From Marinomonas polaris DSM 16579 (GTDB lineage: Bacteria > Pseudomonadota > Gammaproteobacteria > Pseudomonadales > Marinomonadaceae): a DNA stretch of 64,000 nucleotides. Both the position numbers and the translations under genes were made by a program. The number at the start of each line of letters is the position of its first letter. Within the stretch, counting starts at the first letter, position 1. The stretch lies in NCBI RefSeq assembly GCF_900129155.1, contig NZ_FQVF01000004.1:248001-312000 (forward strand), in the 5' to 3' direction. Of the stretch, positions 1 to 9,527 are shown piece by piece. The notes below the pieces were generated by a model. That model worked only from the letters and a program-made list of their open reading frames with translations, searched no databases and was not told where the DNA came from.

Positions 1-1149
1 ACAGGTATTATTCGGCAGTTTATAGAGAAGCCTATTGGTAAATCGACACTATTCGATGCAATAAATCAGTTTTTTAATATTGAGAAAATAGCAATATCGA
101 ATAAAAAAATAGCTCCGATACCTCAGCTATCGGATTTTCATATTTTACTTGTTGAAGATAATCTAATTAATCAGCAAGTAGCATTGGGGTACTTAAAAAG
201 CACTGGGGTTCAAGTAGATTGCGCTGAAAACGGAAAAATCGCCATTGATAAGATAAAAGGTACTCAGTATGACCTTATCCTTATGGACATCCAAATGCCG
301 GTTATGGATGGATTAACCGCATCAGCTATCATTCGTGGCATGGATCTTGGTTATGAACTTCCGATTATTGCCATGACAGCTCACACTTCTCCAGAAGACA
401 AAGAGAAAAGTCTCTCTGCGGGAATGAATAATCATATCCCTAAACCTATTCCATCTGACTTACTTTATAAAACACTGAGTAACTACTTAATAAGTAATAA
501 AAAAAATAGAAAGGCTGACGCTGAGCTATTGCCCGTAAAACCAGCTTTAAACGATAAATTATCTATGCTTTTCAAGATAAGTAGTCTAGAAGCTGGGAAG
601 GCTATTGATTCTCTAAAAAATGACACATCAATTTACCTAAAAATAGTGAGATCTTTTTGGACGCAATATACATCGCTTTTAGAAGACCCTAATACTCGAT
701 TTTTAACCTTAGACAATCGCAACTTACTAAACGACATACACTCTTTGAAATCAAATGCGGCTTACATTGGCGCTCAAGATATATTTAAAGATTGCGTAGT
801 CATTGAACGAAAATTACTAAAAAATGAGTATGTTGATGGTTCACTGTTAGATGCTGTGATCAGCAAACTATCGATTCTTTTGACAGCGCTAAATCTTGTC
901 TTTGATCAAATTGAGTACAAGGATATTGATTCAAGAATCAATCTTAAAAGCACGCTTAGAAAGGTACTGCCATTGCTGGAGCAAAGTGACTTTAAAGTAG
1001 AAAATTATTTTCATGCATTACATCATAAATCCATGAACACTCAATATAGTGAGGATATTACTCAAATAATACAAAATATTACCGATATTGAGTATGAGCA
1101 GGCGGCAAAGCTTGTTCGTCAACTTTTAGTAAAATTACCAGGTAGCTAG
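1..1149 (+). CDS. Hybrid sensor kinase C-terminus: receiver end, second receiver, Hpt (5' partial)
   Basis: The reading frame is open from the first base, so the N-terminus (sensor, kinase and most of a first receiver) lies outside the window. The visible 382 residues begin in the last part of a receiver domain (a FIEKP motif with the conserved Lys), followed by a linker. A complete receiver follows, with acidic residues in LLVEDN and phospho-acceptor Asp in LILMDIQMP (codon 286-288). After it comes an Hpt domain with the HSLKSNAAYIG motif, whose phospho-His is codon 739-741. This is the layout of BarA/TorS-like phosphorelay kinases. The stop lies one base before the start of the receiver-GGDEF gene, so the two are co-transcribed and the kinase probably controls that diguanylate cyclase. 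The partner assignment is inference from position. Confidence 0.85.
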   Translation, partial: TGIIRQFIEKPIGKSTLFDAINQFFNIEKIAISNKKIAPIPQLSDFHILLVEDNLINQQVALGYLKSTGVQVDCAENGKIAIDKIKGTQYDLILMDIQMPVMDGLTASAIIRGMDLGYELPIIAMTAHTSPEDKEKSLSAGMNNHIPKPIPSDLLYKTLSNYLISNKKNRKADAELLPVKPALNDKLSMLFKISSLEAGKAIDSLKNDTSIYLKIVRSFWTQYTSLLEDPNTRFLTLDNRNLLNDIHSLKSNAAYIGAQDIFKDCVVIERKLLKNEYVDGSLLDAVISKLSILLTALNLVFDQIEYKDIDSRINLKSTLRKVLPLLEQSDFKVENYFHALHHKSMNTQYSEDITQIIQNITDIEYEQAAKLVRQLLVKLPGS

Positions 1150-1150
1150 A

Positions 1151-2071
1151 ATGCCCAATTCATTTAGTGTCCTTATTATCGATGATGAAATCATAAACTT
1201 ACAGATCATCAGTGATATCTTACGTAGCGAAGTCGACATTATAATGGCAAAAAGCGGAGAACAAGGTGTCCGTAAAGCGTTAGAGCTTTCACCAGACCTA
1301 ATTTTACTCGACGTTATGATGCCTGATATGGATGGCTTCGAGACCATGGAAAAGCTGAGCCAAGATTCACGGACATGTGATATTCCTGTCATCTTTATAA
1401 CGGCCTTAGATGACATAAAAAATGAAGAAAAAGGGCTCTTACTTGGAGCAAGTGACTATATTCAAAAACCAATACACGCTTCAATCATAAAAGCTAGAGT
1501 AGCCTTGCACCTTAAATTAATAAATCAACACCGTATACTTGAACGCTTAAGTACCATAGACCCATTAACCTCTTTAGCAAATCGTCGGAAGTATGAAGAA
1601 ACAATCCGGTCTGAATGGAAATTAATGGAAGAAATTAATGAAACTTTATCCTTAGCCGTTATCGACATTGATAATTTTAAACAATATAACGACTTTTATG
1701 GACATGCTGCAGGCGATAAAGTTTTACAAAAAGTAGCGGCTATTCTAGCTAATAACTTTAAACATAATAGCAATCTAGTAGCACGATATGGTGGAGAAGA
1801 ATTTGTGGCAATCATGCCCAGAACTTCAAAAAAAGAAGCTTTGCAACGTCTTAATAAATGCATTAGTGAAGTTCAAGAAATGGCCATTACCTGTAAAAAA
1901 GAAAACGACAATGTTGTCACTATTAGTGCTGGAGTCTCTTCTATCATTCCTAACGATGGCTTTAAATTTGAGTCTTTATTCGCTGCCGCAGATGAAGCTT
2001 TATACCTTGCGAAATATGAAGGAAAAAACCAAGTCAAATGGAAAAGTGCTAAAGCCAACGATATAGCTTGA
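1151..2071 (+). CDS. Response regulator with GGDEF domain (diguanylate cyclase)
   Basis: This 306-residue protein has an N-terminal receiver (residues about 5-120; acidic pair D11-D12, phospho-acceptor D54, T84, K106) and a C-terminal GGDEF domain (about 135-300). The signature is GGEEF at residues 214-218, which is catalytically competent in this family. It should make cyclic di-GMP from two GTP in the cytoplasm when phosphorylated, as PleD and WspR do. The inhibitory RxxD site normally five residues before the signature reads HxxN (205-208), so product feedback through that site is unlikely. The start sits 1 bp after the stop of the hybrid kinase, which points to one phosphorelay transcript. 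Confidence 0.9.
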   Translation: MPNSFSVLIIDDEIINLQIISDILRSEVDIIMAKSGEQGVRKALELSPDLILLDVMMPDMDGFETMEKLSQDSRTCDIPVIFITALDDIKNEEKGLLLGASDYIQKPIHASIIKARVALHLKLINQHRILERLSTIDPLTSLANRRKYEETIRSEWKLMEEINETLSLAVIDIDNFKQYNDFYGHAAGDKVLQKVAAILANNFKHNSNLVARYGGEEFVAIMPRTSKKEALQRLNKCISEVQEMAITCKKENDNVVTISAGVSSIIPNDGFKFESLFAAADEALYLAKYEGKNQVKWKSAKANDIA

Positions 2072-2647
2072 TTGTTTTTTACGCAACTCTGATAAATTTA
2101 CATGGACGTAAAAACACTGTAGATAAATATTTTTTTCAACTTATCTATCTGCCTAAGAATAAAATTTTTTAATTTTCATACCTCAATTTTTTGTAATTCT
2201 GACTATTTTTCCTGACATGAATCAAACCTTTGTGTACTTTTAAATTAAAGCGATCCAAATAACACTTGATCTTGGTTATTTAGCATCTTTACTACTATGG
2301 TTAAACCATATTTTAAGAAGGTGATTTTCATCTTTTTTTCGTTATCTCCCTCTTATCTTTCTATTTTCAACTGAAAATCTCTAGTTTTCTAACGTTAACT
2401 AAGGAGATTGCATTTGTTGTTAATGCCATACCTACCTATCGTATCTCGCTTTAGTAAAGCCGAACGATATCTAAATAACAGTTCGATTATCTTTAAGTCT
2501 AAACGAATGGATTCAAGACCTTAGCCCATTGATGGGGATTCTTTGGGTCTACGGTTTCATCATTCATAGTACAGCCTGCGTTTATGTTTGGTTGCTTGAA
2601 TTCGAGATCGTTCTCCGGCTATTTATCATCCATTACGAAGGTTCTCT
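2072..2647. other. Intergenic region, 576 bp, no gene recognised
   Basis: The stretch is AT-rich in its first half. It holds a perfect 7-bp inverted repeat, TATGGTT-A-AACCATA (2296-2310), followed at once by a terminator-like hairpin (2315-2339). The second half (about 2400-2640) is less AT-rich and may carry the promoter and leader of the downstream chemoreceptor. I could not fit a flagellar sigma-28 promoter or a known riboswitch to it. Confidence 0.5.
2315..2339 (+). terminator. Terminator-like hairpin
   Basis: The arms AAGGTGA (2318-2324) and TCATCTT (2328-2334) pair with one G-U and run into a T tract. It lies about 245 bases downstream of the receiver-GGDEF stop, so it ends either a long 3' UTR or a separate small transcript. 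Confidence 0.45.
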
Positions 2648-4810
2648 ATGAGTATAAAATCGATCAGAACAAAAATCGCCTTGGCTGCTGGGGTTTGTCT
2701 TATCGCCACATCCGGTGCGATTGTGAGTTTCAGTGTGTATACGTCATCGGCTTCTCAACAATCCGTTTCTCGACAAACATCCACTTTAGTAGCTGACGTT
2801 TCATTGCGGGAACTAAAAGAAGCCACAGCCAAGTCGGCACAGTTAATTAGCCAAAGAATCGAGGATGGGTTAGGACTTGCCAGAAACCTTGCTACTTCAG
2901 TATCGGCGATGAAGTCTTATGGCATCGCCAACAATGAGAGCAATTTAACTCGAACCTCTTTGAACGATATTTTAATGGCTGCGTTAAAACGCAACGAACA
3001 GTTAAACGGTACCTACAGTGCTTGGGCGCCCAATGCGTTCGATCAACAAGATATTAAGATGGCAAATACTGAAGATGGCAATAACCCACAGACGGGACGA
3101 TTTACACCTTATTGGACTCGTAATAATAATGGCAATATCAGTGTTCAGCCGTTGGTAGAATACGATTCAACAGAGCAACACTCTAATGGCATCATGAAAG
3201 GGGCTTGGTATCAAGTTCCCAAAAATACGCTAAAAGAAACCGTTACAGCGCCACTACCTTATATTGTTCAAGGTAAGTCAGTATGGCTGGCAACTATGTC
3301 AGCGCCAGTCGTTGTGGATGGAAAGTTTTTGGGAGTAATGGGAGCAGATTTCAACCTAGATTTTGTCCAACAGCTCGCTAAGGATGTCTCTGCTCAAATT
3401 TATGATGGAGCGTCTCATGTCACCATCACAACAGACAAGGGTCTTATCGTTGCAGACAGTCTAAACCCAGGAATCATTGGACAAAGCACGACAAAGATTT
3501 ACGGTGATAACGCGTCAAATATGATTACCTTAATCAAGGAAGGAAAAGACTATTCTAACGATAATGCACAAAACAATGTCTATACAGTTTTAGTTCCGAT
3601 TAGCCTTGGCGATTCTGGAGTAAAATGGGGCATTACCCTAGAAGTAGATAAAAGCATCGTTTTACAAGAAGTGACGCAACTCAGTGATCAATTAGAATCT
3701 GATAATTCTACCGCCATCTGGTATCAATTAATCATTGGTGTGGCCGTCACCATTTTGGCAATTTTAGGACTAACGATTATTGCCAATAAGATTGCTCGCC
3801 CCATTATGCTGTCCGTCCAGATGGCGCAAAACATCGCAAAAGGTCGCTTTGATAGCCGTTTAAATTATCACTCTGAGGATGAAGTTGGCCAATTAGCCGC
3901 GGCATTAGATGATATGGCTGAATCTCTGCAGAAACAGGTGCATGTTGCAGAACGAATTGCCGAAGGTGATTTAACCGTGCGAGTCGTTTTGGCATCGGAA
4001 CAAGATCAATTAGGCAAGGCGCTAGAAAGAATGGTCGGCGATTTAAATCATATTGTTTCGCAAATCACTCAACGTGGCGAAGTCATCGGCAATAATGCGA
4101 AATCCGTATCAGACTTAAGCCATGACTTAGCCAGTGGCGCGACGGAATCAGCGGCGTCGGTCACTCAAATCAGCGCGACAATTACTGAAATTGCAGCACA
4201 AATTCAACAAAGCTCTAAACACGCAAAAGAAGCCAGTACGCTTTCTCAGACCAGTTTTGATCTGGCGAAAAAGGGCGATGATTTAATGTCTGAATTAGGT
4301 GACGCCATGGTAGAGATCGAAACCTCTGGCAATAACATCAACAGCATAATTAGCACTATTGAAGACATCGCCAATCAAACTAATTTATTAGCCTTAAACG
4401 CCGCCATCGAAGCCGCACGAGCAGGCGAATATGGACGTGGTTTTGCGGTCGTTGCAGATGAAGTAAGAACCTTAGCGGCGAGAAGTGCTCAAGCCGTTCA
4501 AGAAACCTCCAAGCTTATAAGTGCATCGGCAGTGAAAACGCAACGCGGTATCAATTTGACATCGCAAACGTCCATTGCGCTAGCAGATATTGTGAAAAAT
4601 ATTAGCCAAGTGTCATCGCTGATGATGGAAATCGCCGAGGCATCCGCCGAGCAATCTATCGGAGCAGAGCAAGTATCAGAAGGTATTAGCCAGATTGATG
4701 AAGTAACACTGCATAATAGCCGTAACTCTGAATTATGCGCTCAAGCAGCTTCACAGCTAACCGAGCAATCTAAAAACTTAAGCGAGTTAATCAGACAGTT
4801 CAAACTCTAA
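2648..4810 (+). CDS. Methyl-accepting chemotaxis protein, dCache sensor
   Basis: A 720-residue transmembrane chemoreceptor. A first membrane segment lies at about residues 10-32. A large periplasmic double-Cache domain follows (about 45-345, with the [11 protein letters not shown] element typical of dCache_1), then a second membrane segment at about 357-380, HAMP, and the cytoplasmic signalling domain. The highly conserved hairpin tip ([19 protein letters not shown]) sits near residue 576-595 and contacts CheA/CheW. There is no C-terminal NWETF-type pentapeptide for CheR tethering; the protein ends in IRQFKL. The ligand cannot be read from sequence, though dCache receptors often bind amino acids or small organic acids. 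The gene stands alone and is followed by a strong terminator. The start codon follows AAGGTTCTCT, a weak ribosome binding site. Confidence 0.93.
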   Translation: MSIKSIRTKIALAAGVCLIATSGAIVSFSVYTSSASQQSVSRQTSTLVADVSLRELKEATAKSAQLISQRIEDGLGLARNLATSVSAMKSYGIANNESNLTRTSLNDILMAALKRNEQLNGTYSAWAPNAFDQQDIKMANTEDGNNPQTGRFTPYWTRNNNGNISVQPLVEYDSTEQHSNGIMKGAWYQVPKNTLKETVTAPLPYIVQGKSVWLATMSAPVVVDGKFLGVMGADFNLDFVQQLAKDVSAQIYDGASHVTITTDKGLIVADSLNPGIIGQSTTKIYGDNASNMITLIKEGKDYSNDNAQNNVYTVLVPISLGDSGVKWGITLEVDKSIVLQEVTQLSDQLESDNSTAIWYQLIIGVAVTILAILGLTIIANKIARPIMLSVQMAQNIAKGRFDSRLNYHSEDEVGQLAAALDDMAESLQKQVHVAERIAEGDLTVRVVLASEQDQLGKALERMVGDLNHIVSQITQRGEVIGNNAKSVSDLSHDLASGATESAASVTQISATITEIAAQIQQSSKHAKEASTLSQTSFDLAKKGDDLMSELGDAMVEIETSGNNINSIISTIEDIANQTNLLALNAAIEAARAGEYGRGFAVVADEVRTLAARSAQAVQETSKLISASAVKTQRGINLTSQTSIALADIVKNISQVSSLMMEIAEASAEQSIGAEQVSEGISQIDEVTLHNSRNSELCAQAASQLTEQSKNLSELIRQFKL

Positions 4811-4834
4811 ATTTTCTGATTAAACACGTTACAA

Positions 4835-4866
4835 AATGGCCTCCCTTTGGTGAGGCCATTTTTTTG
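4835..4866 (+). terminator. Rho-independent terminator after the chemoreceptor
   Basis: Perfect 9-bp arms AATGGCCTC (4835-4843) and GAGGCCATT (4852-4860) are followed by a T run. The gene on the opposite strand converges here, so it may serve both. Confidence 0.85.
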
Positions 4867-4893
4867 TTAATTAGAATGAAACCTTTGCCTTCG

Positions 4894-5514
4894 CTAAAAA
4901 GACGATTTCATTAAATCGGCCATAGGATGCTGAGTTTGGGTTAAGCCATCTCGTACGCCGTTTTTGTTTTCGGCACTTTGGTTTTGGCTAAGTTTAAATT
5001 TAGCCTGAATATCAGTCACGGTGATTTCAACGCCAACAACAGCAGCTTGAAGTCTGTCGATGTATTCCTGTGGTGCATCAGAAATTGACCAAGGCGCAGG
5101 TTGTTTTTGTTCGTGAGTATTGGTGAGTTTTTCCAGTAACGATAGTTTCCATTCAGCTTCATGCATAAAATCTATCGTGCCTTTAATGTGAACGGCGCGA
5201 TAGTTCCACGTTGGAACCACTTTGCCATCTACTTTTTTAGAGGGATACCAGTTTGGCGTGATGTAGGCATTCTCACCTTGGAAAATAACCAATACATCCG
5301 CTTGATTCGCTAGGTTCTGCCAAAGCTTATTGGCCTTGGCGATATGGGCTTGCAAGACAACCCTATTCTCTGCATCGACATGAACCAACATAGGAATATG
5401 CTCGGCATTCAAACCGTCATCACCATTCGAAACTAACGTCGCGAAGGGAAAGGTTTTAACAAAGGCTAACTGCTCCTGGAGATCGTTTACTTCAAAATGC
5501 TTTGGTGTATACAC
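4894..5514 (-). CDS. FMN-binding negative transcriptional regulator, PaiB family
   Basis: The 206-residue protein opens with MYTPKHF and carries the PaiB/FMN_bd_2 fold throughout (FATLVS and HIPMLV near the N-terminus; KLSQNQS and GVRDGL near the C-terminus). Members are flavin-binding split-barrel proteins; Bacillus PaiB was described as a repressor of protease and sporulation genes, but the biochemical role in Proteobacteria is unsettled. The start is GTG, chosen because AAGGGG lies seven bases upstream and family members begin at this point. It is a single gene convergent with the chemoreceptor. Family assignment is firm; regulatory function is not shown by the sequence. Confidence 0.85.
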   Translation of the reverse strand: MYTPKHFEVNDLQEQLAFVKTFPFATLVSNGDDGLNAEHIPMLVHVDAENRVVLQAHIAKANKLWQNLANQADVLVIFQGENAYITPNWYPSKKVDGKVVPTWNYRAVHIKGTIDFMHEAEWKLSLLEKLTNTHEQKQPAPWSISDAPQEYIDRLQAAVVGVEITVTDIQAKFKLSQNQSAENKNGVRDGLTQTQHPMADLMKSSF

Positions 5515-5537
5515 TTAGATGCCCCTTACCATATGTG

Positions 5538-6572
5538 TTAACTAGCGATACTATAGGTATTTTTTCCGTTGGCTTTCGCATCATAAAGTGCTTGATCCAT
5601 AGCTCGTATGCAGTCTCGATGCCTATTAGCATAGTGATTCGCCAATCCAATACTAATAGTGATCGGCCGTCCAATACCAAAATCAGTATGCGCAACACTA
5701 TAATTTAGTTGCTTTAGCTTTTCCTCTAATTGGGCAAGGTTTTGTTCTGCAAAAATAATAATGAACTCTTCACCGCCCCAACGACCCACGGTATCCAACA
5801 GGTCAATATTATGCATTAAAACTTCAGCCAGCTTGATCAGTACTTTATCGCCCTGATCATGACCAAACTGATCATTCACTTTTTTGAAATCATCTACATC
5901 CAGCATGGCGATATAATGATTGCCTATAGCATTTAGTAATTGATCTTCCATGTAGCGCCGATTACGCAGCTTAGTTAATACGTCTGTGGTGGCCAACTCT
6001 TGTAACTGGCGATTAGTCTCTTCCATCATTTGGTAAGCTTTTCGACGGCTAGAATCATAGAAAAAAGACACAATTAGCAGTAACGAATAAATAAAAGAAA
6101 AGTGTATCAAGCTGATAGGAAGAAATATCTCGGGTTGCCAAGTATCCATTTGCGTAAAACAAAAATAGAAAATACCAGCAAAGTACACAAGGCTGAGTAT
6201 CGACCCATTACGATAACCTAGAAGAAAAACCCCCATCACCGGCGTTAGAAATGCAAAAACGAGTGCAAATTCTTCATTACCATCGATTAAGATAAGTATA
6301 AAAGTATCAATAGAAACAATAAGTTGAAGAATAGTCGCAGCAACTTTGGGACGTTTTTTTATCAGCAGGTAATATCCACCAATGATACAAAAGAACAACG
6401 ACACAGAGTTCGCTATTAACATTGGCGGAAAATAGTCTATGACCAAATTATAATAAATGAAGAAAACGAAACTAGAAGAGATAAACAGCAGCGCTGAAAA
6501 TAAAAATCCTCGGAAACGAAAATCAGGATGCGTACGTTGAGTACCAAACCACTTCTCTAAAAGCGATACCAC
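5538..6572 (-). CDS. Membrane-anchored diguanylate cyclase (GGDEF)
   Basis: The protein has 344 residues. Roughly six hydrophobic segments fill residues 20-171, then a short charged linker leads into a GGDEF domain (about 190-344) with signature GGEEF at 266-270 and the upstream TDVLTKLRNRR and DVDDFKKVND motifs. It should synthesise cyclic di-GMP at the inner membrane; the membrane part carries no sensor domain I recognise. The RxxD inhibitory site is replaced by DxxD (257-260). The start is GTG with AGAGG upstream. The neighbours are unrelated, so it is probably transcribed alone. Confidence 0.9.
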   Translation of the reverse strand: MVSLLEKWFGTQRTHPDFRFRGFLFSALLFISSSFVFFIYYNLVIDYFPPMLIANSVSLFFCIIGGYYLLIKKRPKVAATILQLIVSIDTFILILIDGNEEFALVFAFLTPVMGVFLLGYRNGSILSLVYFAGIFYFCFTQMDTWQPEIFLPISLIHFSFIYSLLLIVSFFYDSSRRKAYQMMEETNRQLQELATTDVLTKLRNRRYMEDQLLNAIGNHYIAMLDVDDFKKVNDQFGHDQGDKVLIKLAEVLMHNIDLLDTVGRWGGEEFIIIFAEQNLAQLEEKLKQLNYSVAHTDFGIGRPITISIGLANHYANRHRDCIRAMDQALYDAKANGKNTYSIAS

Positions 6573-6799
6573 TAAGTAGACCTCTATCTTTAAAAATAAG
6601 TCATTCCTTACGTAATTGTAGAGTGCTAATTTTAGCGTAACTAATTAGTACTCCAGCAAAAGATGTGCCTGCATCGTTCCTTTATTGAAGAGTAAACGAA
6701 CTTATTAAAAAAAAGAATAAATATAATGTAAATAATGGTTTAGCTGTGTAACGCACGATTTGTTGACAGAAAAAAACTGCCTTTTTGAAAAAAGATGAT

Positions 6800-6840
6800 C
6801 AAAAAAATGCCGATGCATTTAGATAAAATGGCATCGGCAT
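6800..6840 (-). terminator. Rho-independent terminator after the pectate lyase gene
   Basis: The arms ATGCCGATGC (6807-6816) and GCATCGGCAT (6831-6840) are perfect complements. On the minus strand the hairpin is followed by seven T. It lies 26 bases past the pectate lyase stop. Confidence 0.9.
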
Positions 6841-6866
6841 AAAAGAAAACGCTCTATATTTCAGAT

Positions 6867-8384
6867 CTAAAGTTTACCAGCTCCTGCATTTTCTTTGACG
6901 TAGTCAATGACTTCACTAGCAGGCAATACTGGCGTTGGGCCATATAAGGTTGGTGTCCAGCCCACATCTTTAGAAAGTGGCTTGCCACTTGCTTTGTTCG
7001 CCCCTTCAACGATATCAATCATTTTACCGTTGAACATAGAGCCTTGATCATAAGCGACCTTACCCTTCATATTGCCAATCGCATGGGAAGGATTGCCGTT
7101 TTCAATTTCAAAAACGTTGGCTTCTGAGTATATCGCTGACTCTTTACCCGCACCCAAAACTTGACGAACAATATTATGTTTAGGTTTGTTAATCAAAGAA
7201 TCCACATGGCGCTCATAAGCATTGGCGCCAACGCCGTCACCTTGTGCATTACCGACAAAATAGTTGTTATACACATGCACCTTGCCATAACGAACACGCG
7301 GCATACGCTGACCGACATTTTTAAAGTAATTTCCATGCAAGGTAACTCGTAAATAGCCAGTGTCTGCGGTTTTGCCATCACTGTTACCAATCAAGAAAGC
7401 CTTATCATGATCATGGAAATAGCTGTTAGAAATCGTCACTAGATCCGCCTGATTGGTAATATCAACCAAGCCATCATGATGCTGAACTTTTTGTGTAATT
7501 TCATTCTGTGGGAACGGATAGACGGGCGGGAACATGGAGTCTGGGCGATCCCCATCTGAGAAAGTGCTGTGATCGATCCAGACGCGCTTACCGCCGTTGA
7601 TGGAGATCAGGTCGTATTCAGAATTCCAACGTCCGCCCGGACACTTCTGTGGTCCTTGATTGGCATTAACGTATTCCCCCATACAGCCGGGATAGTTTGG
7701 ATCGATTTTGAAACTGTCACCTGGATCCCAACCTGGGAAATAATCAAATGCGTCTTCAAAGGCAATATTTCGAATGATGACATTTTCGACACCCGCACTA
7801 ATTTGCAAAGTGCCTTTAATGATTTTTGCGTTCTTACCTAAACCAAGGATGCTGGTATTAGAAGGGACATCAATGACAATTTGATCTTTTTGTTTTTTAG
7901 CCGAGGCTAAACGAGCTTCTTCCTGAGGGCCGGTTAAATCTCTATTTGGACGTTTTTTGATAAGTGGCTGTATGTTCCAAACAGCAGGTGCATAAGCATT
8001 TTTATAATCTTCGAAATTATAAGGCGCAACACGATAATCTGCTTCGGTCAGTTCACGGCCTTGATCATTAGATGACAAGTTAATCGTGCCACTAATTCGA
8101 ATAATCTTAGGCGAGTTGCCGGCTTCTTTTAGCGCATCAACAAAGGCTTTCCGACTACTGACGGTGTAAATATGTGCATCAAGCGCATCTGATCCACCCG
8201 TAACTTGACCTTCGGCAGCAGCCCAGCCATCGTTGTGAGGAAGCACAGGTCGCGTCATATCTTGCGACATACTATTCTTTCCAGTATTTGACAGCTTCTG
8301 TGACGTGTTATCCGTGCTTACAGCTGAACATCCGGCAATTAAGCTGGCCGCCAGACAAGACGCCGCTAAAATTTTTCTATTCAT
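6867..8384 (-). CDS. Pectate lyase, PL1 family, predicted lipoprotein
   Basis: A 505-residue protein starting MNRK, with GGAG six bases upstream of the ATG. The signal peptide ends in a lipobox, LIAG-C19, followed by Ser, which predicts an outer-membrane lipoprotein. The rest is a right-handed beta-helix polysaccharide lyase family 1 protein: VWIDHSTFS, the NSYFHDHDKAFLIGNSD stretch, and RMPRVRYGKVHVYNNYF (about 355-372), which holds the catalytic Arg and the vWiDH region. Family members cleave polygalacturonate by beta-elimination with Ca2+. Most well-known pectate lyases are released by type II secretion, so a lipid anchor is a variation. No pectin-catabolic genes (kdu, kdg, oligogalacturonate porin) lie beside it, and it has its own terminator. 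Confidence 0.93.
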   Translation of the reverse strand: MNRKILAASCLAASLIAGCSAVSTDNTSQKLSNTGKNSMSQDMTRPVLPHNDGWAAAEGQVTGGSDALDAHIYTVSSRKAFVDALKEAGNSPKIIRISGTINLSSNDQGRELTEADYRVAPYNFEDYKNAYAPAVWNIQPLIKKRPNRDLTGPQEEARLASAKKQKDQIVIDVPSNTSILGLGKNAKIIKGTLQISAGVENVIIRNIAFEDAFDYFPGWDPGDSFKIDPNYPGCMGEYVNANQGPQKCPGGRWNSEYDLISINGGKRVWIDHSTFSDGDRPDSMFPPVYPFPQNEITQKVQHHDGLVDITNQADLVTISNSYFHDHDKAFLIGNSDGKTADTGYLRVTLHGNYFKNVGQRMPRVRYGKVHVYNNYFVGNAQGDGVGANAYERHVDSLINKPKHNIVRQVLGAGKESAIYSEANVFEIENGNPSHAIGNMKGKVAYDQGSMFNGKMIDIVEGANKASGKPLSKDVGWTPTLYGPTPVLPASEVIDYVKENAGAGKL

Positions 8385-8603
8385 TTTATTCTCCAAAGAT
8401 ATTGAAAATAAGCAGATTAAGAAGACTCGCTATGCGTATTTTCAAATCGCATTTTTATTTTTATTAGCAAGAATATAGAGAACACGCTATGACAGTGCTC
8501 TCTATAGGAGAATAGATTATCAGGAAATATAAAAAATTAAAACATTGTTTTATTTTTAATAAATTACTGTTTTCAAATTCGAGCAAATGGATCCTTTAGC
8601 TCT

Positions 8604-9365
8604 TTAATCACTTAAAAGGGCTGCGGCACTGCCACAAACCGTCATGATAAAAAGAAACCATTTTAGATGGCTTGGATTGGCTTTTATCGCCATTTTCACA
8701 GCAAGGAATGAGCCTAGCATGGTGCCTGAAGCAAGGATCAATCCAGGAATCCATAGGATCTGGTCGTTCCATATAAATACGCCTAATGCTAAGGCCGTAA
8801 AACCTAATGTACAGACCATTTTTAGCGCATTAGTGCGCACTAGGTCATAACGTAAAGTGCCAGCCAATGCAGCGATCAGGATAAAACCGACACCCGCCTG
8901 AACAAATCCTCCATATACACCAGCGATAAACAAGGCAATCCATGCACTCGGTTTTTCCGAGACTTTAAACGGCACAGTGCCTTCTGGTGGCGCTATCATG
9001 GTAGGTCGGACAATCATAATTAACGTCATGCCTATCATGGCGCTTAACAATAGCGGCTTGAGCCAGGTTTCTGGTGCATAACTGGCTGCGAAAGCCCCCA
9101 CTACGCCGCCCAGCAAGGATGGAATCATCACCGGCAGGATGTCAGCGTTATCCAACTTTTTGGCTTTACGAAAGCCAAATGTCGCTGCCACGTTTTGTAA
9201 AAATACCCCAACACGATTGGTCGCATTAGCGATGTCAGCCGGCATCCCCATGACCATCAAAGCCGGTAAAGTCAGGTTAGAACCACCGCCCGCCAAAGTA
9301 TTAATAATGCCAGCAAGAAAACCTGTACCGATCAAAAGCGAAACAGTAAATAAACTGTAATCCAT
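8604..9365 (-). CDS. Sulfite exporter TauE/SafE family (TSUP) permease
   Basis: A membrane protein of 253 residues with about eight hydrophobic segments and the two TSUP repeats. The first repeat opens with GTGFLAGIINTLAGGGS, the second with GVYGGFVQAGVGF. The ATG at 9365 is preferred over an upstream alternative because AAGGATG lies about nine bases before it and the family begins just ahead of the first membrane segment. Members move sulfite, sulfoacetate, thiosulfate or other small anions across the inner membrane; the substrate here cannot be told. The adjacent genes are not sulfur genes. Confidence 0.87.
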   Translation of the reverse strand: MDYSLFTVSLLIGTGFLAGIINTLAGGGSNLTLPALMVMGMPADIANATNRVGVFLQNVAATFGFRKAKKLDNADILPVMIPSLLGGVVGAFAASYAPETWLKPLLLSAMIGMTLIMIVRPTMIAPPEGTVPFKVSEKPSAWIALFIAGVYGGFVQAGVGFILIAALAGTLRYDLVRTNALKMVCTLGFTALALGVFIWNDQILWIPGLILASGTMLGSFLAVKMAIKANPSHLKWFLFIMTVCGSAAALLSD

Positions 9366-9527
9366 AACATCATCCTTAATTGACTCTTGAGCGAGTCGGA
9401 AGAGAATAAAAAGAGGAAACGAATAATAAGGAGAATTAGGCAATCTGACAAAAGATTATTAAGGAGAGGAAGATGAAACTGGCTCAACTTCCTCATCTAA
9501 GAAAAAGTTGAGCGGATAGAAAATGAC

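Noticed and set aside
2400-2640. Leader of the first chemoreceptor as a c-di-GMP riboswitch
   Set aside because: Nearby GGDEF genes made this tempting, but I could not match the conserved core of a GEMM element in the stretch.
9466-9494. GAGGAAG/CTTCCTC inverted repeat after the PheC-like gene
   Set aside because: The 7-bp stem has a long loop and no T run on the minus strand, so it is too weak to call a terminator.
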